Shown: one piece after another, positions 40,401-49,900 of the stretch
Layout: every line of letters starts with the position of its first letter
How positions within the stretch are numbered: position 1 is the first letter of the stretch
Notes under the pieces: generated by a model
The model's input: the letters and a program-made list of their open reading frames with translations, nothing else
Database searches by the model: none
What the model was told of the DNA's origin: nothing
Position numbers and translations under genes: made by a program
Assembly (NCBI RefSeq): GCF_032118995.1
Contig: NC_092656.1
Location: 22,774,965-22,838,964, forward strand
DNA: 64,000 nucleotides
Source: Asterias amurensis
Taxonomy: Eukaryota > Echinodermata > Asteroidea > Forcipulatida > Asteriidae
Reading direction: 5' to 3'

Positions 40401-43400
40401 ATTATGACTTGGCACACTGTCAGCAGATCATGTTGAACTACATGTACCATGTGTACACTGCATACTGCACTGTACAATGTATTCACATCTGCATAATTTA
40501 AATAATACAAGGAATGATAAACTTAAAACAAGAACGAACAAAAATATTTGATGAAACTGTGTATTTTAAGACAGTATTCTTAAGTTAGATTTGGAGGGGG
40601 GCATCAATAAAGAAATTACTTAACAGATGTACATGTACTCAGCCTAACACAGTCTAATGCCATTAGAACTTGACACCAAAATTGGTTGTTTCTTATCAAC
40701 CTACTCTGCCAAGCGTAGTGAGAAAAAAGTCGTTCCCCCAATCACAAAACAATATAATAATTTCTAGTAAGGGTTCTCTCTATGAGTTTGAGTGGTTCTG
40801 AAAAGAACTGGTGGTTTCACAACTCTACGTTTCGACCAGACAGTGTTGTTGAACCACCAATTCTTTTCAGAACCGTCCCAACATTACCATGTTTAAGTCA
40901 AAGCCTCTTCAGATTCTTAATTTTCCTTTAAATGTTGCTTCAGGTGTTTCTTCCTTTGATAAAAAGATTCAACTTCAAGTTCTAAGTGTTCTGAATGAAA
41001 TAAATTATTCTTGTTATGCAGTATCCTGTTTATCTATTGTATATTTTCTCACTTGTCACGCGAGTCACAAACTTCTGTCACGCGAGTCACGTTGCATTTA
41101 ACAAATTTTCAATTTTTTTAAAAGTTTTTATTTTGTACTTTTTATTGGTAAGTATAGTGCTTCTCTTGTACTTAAAAAAAAAGTGATCCGGGACTAAAAA
41201 GTTTCTCTGAGTTCTCACGAATGGCCAACGGCATACAGGGATACAAGACCTTTCATTTTTTGGCAGTCACGCGAGTCACATTTTTGGAACACCTATAAAA
41301 ACATGATACCTACACAATTTGTGTTCGTTTTTTATTTTTTATTATAGGGCTCTTTACTAAGTTTATATAAATTGAGTTACATGAGAGCCACGTTTTATAT
41401 TTTGGAGTATAGATCTTTCAAAAGTTGAAAAACCAGTGAGATTGTCACGCGAGTCACAATGGAATGGCTGACATGGTTAGAAAGATGTTGTACAAGTAGA
41501 ATACAATGATCCACACAAATATGCCTCGAAATTGCACGGTTTTCCTTTTACATTGTGAACCAACACAGTCTGCCATTTATTGCTAGATCTACTTACGTAT
41601 GGTTAGTGACTTGTATTGTTGCTTTAAATCTTTCAGCTCAGTCTGCACAAATGTTTTGACGTCACCAATATTGTTTAGTCCTCTCCCTTTCTGAAAACGG
41701 ATGATACATGAAAAACAGCAAATGAACACGACATGTGAAATGCATGATTGCATGTACATGTGCATCAAGATAAAGTATGATTGCCTTAGGGACCTGGCCA
41801 AAATTAGTCCAGAACAAAAAGCGACAAGATGTGAGGGTTTTTATGTAATTCACTGTACAAGTATCCCTACATAGAATAGTGTGAAACGACCAACTTTTTT
41901 CATTGTACACTTTTAGGGAGAGGGAGGAGGTATTGAAAAAGTGTATGGAATGTACGCTTGTGAAAATGATTATTACTGTATGAACGATCCCTTAATTTAA
42001 GTGACAACAAAATTATAACAAATTCATAGACTATAACAATTTTTGGTTGACAGTGAACTGCCTTACCTGGTAGCCAGATTGGACCATCTTGGCCTGCGCA
42101 CTGAGATATGCAAATACGTGGGAGATATGACGGCCACGAATATCATCAAAAATCTGCAATCAAAGTCAAGATTTTATATGAAATCATGTTAACTGATCAA
42201 AAACCTGCATAATATCATGTTCATTTAAATAGTGCTACCATTGTGTGTATTCAAACATGCAGAATCATATTAATTTTTGGTTTTTACCCATATACACCAA
42301 TGTGTGTAGCACTGTATACTAAGTACTTTCCCGAGTCCTGTGAAAAAAATCACAGGCATTTTACTCAGGTGGGATTCGAACCCACGACCCTTGCAATTAT
42401 GCAGAATCATGTCCTTTACAAGGCACTGTAAGTGCAGAATTCCATAGGACATGTACATGTAACCCCAACAAGCACCTCTCAGAAGCAATCTTGGATATTC
42501 GTATCAAAACACTGGAAAACAACCTGAACAATATTAACGCATATTAATCCAGTGTGAGGGATTCAGTGGTCACATTGCACTAGGTAAACTCTGCCATTTA
42601 CTCAAATAGAAGTAACATAATTAAATTGCAGTCATTGTCGACTACAAAAAGACTACAAAAGAAGTGGCATCATTACAAGGTTAAGAGTAAATGTCACATT
42701 GGCTGACAACCACCCTTTGAATCGGACAAGTAACATGAATACTGCTTTACCTGATCATCACAGTTCAGTAGAAGTCGCAAGCTCCTCTCCGAGCCGGTAA
42801 CCTCTGGTCCAAACTCACAATAACCTGTTGATGGAGTGCACAAGGAGTAGGAATAAGCAACAACAGCAAATTGACAAGAGCAAGACTTGAACCTACAACC
42901 TACGGATTCACATGACGGCGCTTACTAGCTGAGCGAGCTAGCCCCCAACAGTCAGTCTTTTTTGTCATAAAGAATATCTAATCCTTTCCATTTTGCGATG
43001 TGAGAGTGGGTACTGACTGCATCTCTTGTCAGAGCATTAACAAACAGACACCAACATAGCCTTGACTCAAGGCTGTTGGCGTAGTGTGCCCCGGCCCGGC
43101 GCGGCACAATTCGGCAGTCTGCACGCTGTACATACACGAACAACGTACATGTATACAGTACATTGTACAGTAAATTGTACAGCGAGAACAGTATAGCGAA
43201 GTCGTGAGTACGGTCGTGTCTTTCTACTTTCAACCTCGCACACGCGGCTCAAACAACAGCCTTGATGGGTCTGTAACAGCTTTATCGGAATTCCGATAAA
43301 AGGGCGTGCATGATCTGGGCATGTCATTCTAAACATTGGCCAATCACAGGCGCGATTGAGAATGACGTATTACTGCTAGCAATCTTCCCACGTCCGTGTG

Positions 43401-46400
43401 CGTGGTTGTGTAGTGTCTCATTTGAATTGTGTATGGTTGTGTATATTCCCATTGACTTGTGTATGGTTGTGTAGTTTCCCATTGACTTGTGTATGGTTGT
43501 GTAGTTTCCCATTGACTTGTGTATGGTTGTGTAGTTTCCCATTGACTTGTGTATGGTTGTGTAGTTTCCCATTGACTTGTGTATGGTTGTGTAGTTTCCC
43601 ATTGACTTGTGTATGGTTGTGTAGTTTCCCATTGACATGTGTATGGTTGTAAAGTGCCCTACTGACTTGTGTATGGTTGTGTAGTTTCCCATTGACTTGT
43701 GTATGGTTGTGTAGTTTCCCATTGACTTGTGTATGGTTGTGTAGTTTCCCATTGACTTGTGTATGGTTGTGTAGTTTCCCATTGACATGTGTATGGTTGT
43801 GTAGTTTCCCATTGACATGTGTATGGTTGTAAAGTGTCCTATTGACTTGTGTATGGTTGTGTAGTTTCCAATTGACATGTGTATGGTTGTGTAGTTTCCC
43901 ATTGACTTGTGTATGGTTGTGTAGTTTCCCATTGACTTGTGTATGGTTGTGTAGTTTCCCATTGACTTGTGTATGGTTGTGTAGTTTCCCATTGACTTGT
44001 GTATGGTTGTGTAGTTTCCCATTGACATGTGTATGGTTGTAAAGTGTCCTATTGACTTGTGTATGGTTGTGTAGTTTCCAATTGACTTGTGTATGGTTGT
44101 GTAGTTTCCCATTGACTTGTGAATGGTTGTGTAGTTTCCCATTGACTTGTGTGTGTACGCTGTACGCTAGCTGTATGGACATGAGTGGGAATCGCTATGA
44201 TGTATAATGGGTCTGAATGCGCTGCCGGACGGTATACGGGCCACCGATGTGAGCCGGACAACCCTCGTTTGGTCGGTACGGTGTCAAACAACTTCAAAGA
44301 GAGGAGGGGTTCCTTGGCCCCGTTGTATTGTGTTTCATTATAACACGAGGACTAGCATCATAAGTACAATGTAGCTGGTAGATTTGTCCCTGAATGGGAA
44401 GCTGCTTTACTATAAGTGTAACGTTGTAGTGTAGTAGTATGGCAGGAGTTAGTTTATGAAATTGATCTTTACTTGTAGTTGTTGTTAAGCCACACGCCAT
44501 CTTCTACAGTCTGGTATGTTTTCGACCAACACATAATTTATTTTCGATCCCCAAATTTGATTTACCGCGAGAAACGTAACGAATAATATGTCTAGACAAA
44601 ATAAACAGCTGGGTTTCTTATCTCATCTGGTCTGAAATGAGGAAAACAGTAATGTTATTAAATGTTTGTGCTTCAAGGGGATGAGTATGCCCAACATCTA
44701 AGAATTCTAACCAAGTAGCCATTGCCGGAAACCCATGACACCTTCATACTTTTTGAACCTTTCTCAAACACATTTCACACAATGTATGGTCTAATTTTCT
44801 TCCTTCTTATTTCTAAATCCATGATTGGTGCATTAAACCTGGTTGTTTTATTTTGTTGAAAGCTTCTGCAGCTGTGCCACGATGTACTGTTGCAAATTAT
44901 ACACCGTACCATTGATATATAGTACACAACTTTGTTTTAGGGTAGGGATTTCTCCCTCACGCCCGCCGCCATTGCAATTTTTTGCACAGCAGCCACAAGA
45001 CTTGTTGTTTACATGTACGTCTGAGAGCACGTGCGTGTGCTTGCAGAACGTTGTGATTGACATCGCAGCAAGAGTTTATAGGTCAACCAACAACCAATGA
45101 GACCGGGTTGTTAGTAAACTTTAGCATAATGAGCTCCACCCTAAATTTTGGCAGTTACAGAACCATCAAGGCGCTACTTTAGAAATACTCATGTACCGAA
45201 TGTGTACCATATAGATGGTAATGTCTATGTACAGTAGGTATAGGTGTGTACATACGCTGTACACATATTATGCACTGTGTTATGTATGGGGGTGCGCTGG
45301 TGGAATTCAGTGATTTCGGACTGGGATTTTGCGGGTCGCGGCTGGCTGTAGCGCCTTGATCAAGGCTAACACCAACATGACCAAGGAAACTCAAATTTCC
45401 AAAACTCACACTGAGGAGTGGTTTTGTCACTCGGACAAAATAATTGTAATAAAAGAAATTGTAATTATCAATGATTGAAGCTTTTAAAGGGAAGGTACAC
45501 GTTTTCACAGGCTTGTTATTTTATGCTTATGATGGGATACACCTAGTGAGAACACTGGTCTTTGACAATTACCAACTGTGTACAGTACCTTTAAGAGGAT
45601 GCAACTTTTCATTTGAATATTGTTTCTACTGTTACAAAAACAAAGTACCAACCACTTTTGATGCCAAATGTTTCATCCAGTAATCCCTCATACGTTGTCT
45701 GTGTGCACAGCGGGGTCACCAGGTCAGCTTCACGATCAATCAGGAATATATGGCCGATCTCATTCCGGATGGGTGCACGGGGCTCTCCCTGTAGTGACTG
45801 TAGTGTTTTTACAAGATCCCATACCATCTGGAATAAGAACAGCCAATGCAATTTAAAACCCAGGTTTAAAGGAACACGTTGCCTTGGATCGGTCGAGTTG
45901 GTCTTTGAAAAGCGTTTGTAACCGTTTTTTATAAAATGCATATTGGTAGAAAGATGTTGTAAAAGTAGAATACAATGATCCACACAAACATGCCTCGAAA
46001 TTGCGTAGTTTTCCTTTTACCTTGTCGACTAACACGTCGGCCATTTATGAGGGTCAAAATTTTGACTCCCATAAATGGCCGACCATGTTAGTTCGCACAG
46101 TAGAAGGAAAACCACGCAATTTCGAGGCAAACTTGTGTGGATCATTGTATTCTACTTTTAAAACATCTTTCCAACCATATGCATTTTATAAAAAACGGTT
46201 ACAAACGCTTTTGTTTTGACCAACTCGTCCGATCCAAGGCAACGTGTTCCTTTAAGACCAAATTACTTAATTGTGTAGTATTGTCCATGTTCACGCCTCC
46301 ATACCAACACTTACCATCATAAGAAATAGAAAGATCGGATCTTTCCAACGATGGTAAAATGAAATCAGGTTATTACACAATCCCTTCAAATTGGGCTTTA

Positions 46401-46928
46401 TTTGCTCATCGAGTAGTTCGCTAAAAAGAGCGCTCAAGTAACAAAATGAACGCTCTCATTACCCAAATGTTTCGAACATAAACAAATGCTAGCGCCCACA
46501 TTCTCACACAAAAGAAAGCCGTGTTTAAATGTCAATTTTACAATTGTATTACCTTGACGATTTCATTTTATAGTACCGGTAGAGCATAATCAGCAGATAA
46601 GTAATATCGAATGTCCTATTTATCCTTTCAAATGTCAAATAAAATTAAGAACTGTATTACTTTCCCCGAGTTCCCTGAAAAAAATGCCACAGGCAATTCA
46701 TATAATATATTATTATAAAGTTAGTGTAGCTTTTTTACCTTAGCACATCTGCCTAGACCATACACATGAGGTATGGTACCAAAAAGAGACTGCAGGTTGA
46801 CTATGGAGGTGGCTATGGTATGTAGTAAAGACTGCTCACCATGCTGCAAGATATCAAAGTCACATTAGTATTATTATATCAAGTAATAAACCGCAAGAGA
46901 AACTGGCTATTTAGAGTAAAAATTATTC

Positions 46929-46967
<39 letters not shown>

Positions 46968-49900
46968 GTGGCTTCTTATATAGCGCTCAGGTCCGTCACG
47001 CAGTGACGCTCATGGCGCTTCAACATTATTACCCCTGGTCGCTTGGCCTTAAATCATTCCTTAAACCATCTCAGCTCCCTGAGTATACAGTCTGTGCCGC
47101 CAAACATGTAGCGGAATCAAGGCTAATCAATCACAAGAACCAAGTCTGCTCTCACAGGTTCCCATTTACCCCTTGGTGGAGAGAAGCAACTTTAGTGATG
47201 TGTCTTGCTCAAGCGACACAAGTGTCACAACCGGGATTCAAACCCACACTTCGCTGGTTGAACAAAGAAAGCTCGACTAGAGAGAGACTTGAACCTCCGG
47301 ATTTACATGCCGGAGGTTCAAACAACTGACATTCCTACTTGTACAATATTTCACAGGTTATATCCATGTCTATCCTTACCAGAAAATAGTCTCTGAAAAA
47401 ACTTGGAAGCTCCAACGACAAGATGTCTCTATCTAAAGCAATGAGGTCTAGCCGGAAGTCTTCCATTTCAACATCTGCAAAAGACAACAACACATTCATG
47501 ACTTACACAGATTAAATGTGGTTGCTTTCTGTTCTACTGCTATGCCTCAGTATGTACATCATAGAACTCTATGTGATTTTAGACGTAATTTTTAGCTGCT
47601 TTTGTTTTGAATTCTCGTGTATTTTACTGTACAAATGTATGTATATATAGGGCACCAGTGAGAACAGTTCATTGACAACTGATGGGGCTACTTTAAGACA
47701 ACATAAATAAATCAACAAATCAAAATAATATATTGTGATAAATCAAGGATATTTATTATGACAAATCAAAGATCTACTATCATATTGAAATTTCTTAATA
47801 AATCTTCAACAAAAATCCATGCTATTAAAACTTACCTCCATATACTCCTTCTTGTTCAAGTAACATTTCACAAACATATAACTGAAAGATGAAGTGAAGA
47901 AAAAGAAGGTGGGAAAAATGTTCTTATATAAATCTCGCAAGTTAACTCAATCTTTGCAGAAAAGCCATAGAACAATGGATTACTCCATGTAGACATCAGC
48001 CTAGTCTACTGTCCGTAGCATGACCTTGCCTCAATGGGTCAAACAAGTGGGGATGATTATTTTGGAAATGACACTACAAACTGCACATACATCCTATAAT
48101 TATCCGTATTGGACTCCAATATATAATGATATGTGCTCCACCCAGCAAATGACAAGGATTGGTGTACGCAGCATATAGGGCTACAACATGTTAAAGATAT
48201 TTGATTAATTGGCTTACCTTTCTAGGCACAAACAAAATCTTGTACTTCTTTTTTCTGAAGTTCTCCTTGTCACTTTTTATTTGATCTGAAAATAAAAACG
48301 TAATTTTATTTTTATCAGCCCAGTAAAGCTTTATTATCGCACATGTTCATGATCTAACAAAATACAAACTTTTAATTTGCAATATCAAACTGTTATGAAT
48401 TGATATTTGTGCTGATGGTCGTGATTTTTCTCTAGTGTGTTAATGTATAATACAATACAATACAATTGTGAACTGTTTATCTGAACTTTTTTTTCGAGTT
48501 GTCACAGGCAGTAACATGTGTGCGCAAAACACACAACTACTTTTCAGTATTAAGAGGTTTGACATGAATGCATGTTGGAGACACAACATACATGTAATGT
48601 GCTTAAATGAAAATCTCTGAAGCCAAGCGGTTCTATATAATGACCCGGTAGTGGTGCCCCAACCTGGTCAGTGCGATTTGGCCGGCTTCAGGAGAAAGCT
48701 GAACAAAAATCTTTAATAGATTTTTGTTTCAACTTTTTATTTATTACCAACATCAAACGTAACACCTATAACAAGATGAATATAACACAAGAAAAAACTG
48801 TTCAGATTTAGATGTGAGAGGGAAAACCCCAATGGGGAAAGACCATGGAATCAGGATTGGACTGAAAATCTAATCCACATGCAAGGCTCTGTACTAAGGT
48901 TGTATTCCAACCAGGGTCCACAGAGGTGTTTGGCAGGGAAAGCAACCACTGAAATTGCCAAAACTATAAAATAAAAAAAAATAAAAGCTTACAACTTTTA
49001 AAGCACCCAGTTTGAACTACAACAAGCTTGTTTGGATGAATGAAGAAGGTTACAACTTACTTGATATATTCCTGATGTTATCAACACTGGGTCGAACTAA
49101 GTACATGCGCCTATTGTGAAGAGATACAGAAACAGTAGTGAAAAAAACATTAAACAGTTAACCAAAAAGCTGTTGTAAACTTTTGACTGCTCCTAGGTTC
49201 TAGATCAAGGGGCTGTGAAGATGGAACATGCGTTAAAATTGTTATCAAGTTAGTTCTAAGCAACTTCCTTTATGCAGCAGCTGAGGTAGGCGAGCAGATA
49301 TTGTAGGGAAGATTGTTCAAAAGGTAGGGGCAAATTTAACCAAAAGCACCAACAGATTTGGTGCAAGTAGGAGTATTAAATGTGAGTTGATAATAAATTA
49401 ATCATAGTCTACAAAGATAAAATCAGCAGTCAGCTTGCAGGGTGCGAACCTACAACCTTGTGCATCAAGCTAAATAAATTAACCACAAGAACCATCTCAG
49501 CCCTCACAGGCACCCATTTCAGAAGAGAATCAATATTAGAGTCAAGTGTCTTGCTCAAGGACAAAAGTGTTATGACCAAGAATCGAACCGGGTTCTAACC
49601 CACATCCCAATGACTCGACCACAAGAACTCCAGTACAAAGCACTTAACTGATTGGCCATGACACGCCACAATAACAAAATTTGAGGAGCAGTTTTACTTA
49701 CGAGTCTCCGCTGACCTCCAATTTGTTGCTCTCCAGCTTGAATATCTTGTCAACTCCATGTCTCTATTTATTAAGACAATTATAGAAGATGAGTTAACAT
49801 TTTGGGTAAATTGGGTCTTTTTCTTACTTGACAGGAATGTGCAAGTTTATCGATAGCAAATAATCATTTCTATACAGTAAGACCTACAATGTATACTACA

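Larger units (their letters stand above)
39620..41583. mobile_element. MITE family B copy split by a 1.8-kb insertion
   Basis: The left part starts TTAAAGGAACACATTGCC and runs to AAAATGCATAT at 39697. The family sequence resumes at 41471 with ACATGGTTAGAAAGATGTTG and continues to TGCCATTTATTGC. Only one arm of the usual palindrome is present on the right. Its right edge is about 8 bp from the donor of VPS33B exon 13 (GT at 41596-41595 on the minus strand). Confidence 0.8.

Noticed and set aside
43324-44142. 272- and 254-codon open frames with repeats such as NYTTIHKSMG
   Set aside because: They are produced by the 30-bp minisatellite, whose unit length keeps frames open. There is no start context, no similarity, and it lies in a VPS33B intron.
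43405-44150. CRISPR-like regular array
   Set aside because: Adjacent 30-bp units with no unique spacers in a spliced eukaryotic genome; this is a minisatellite.
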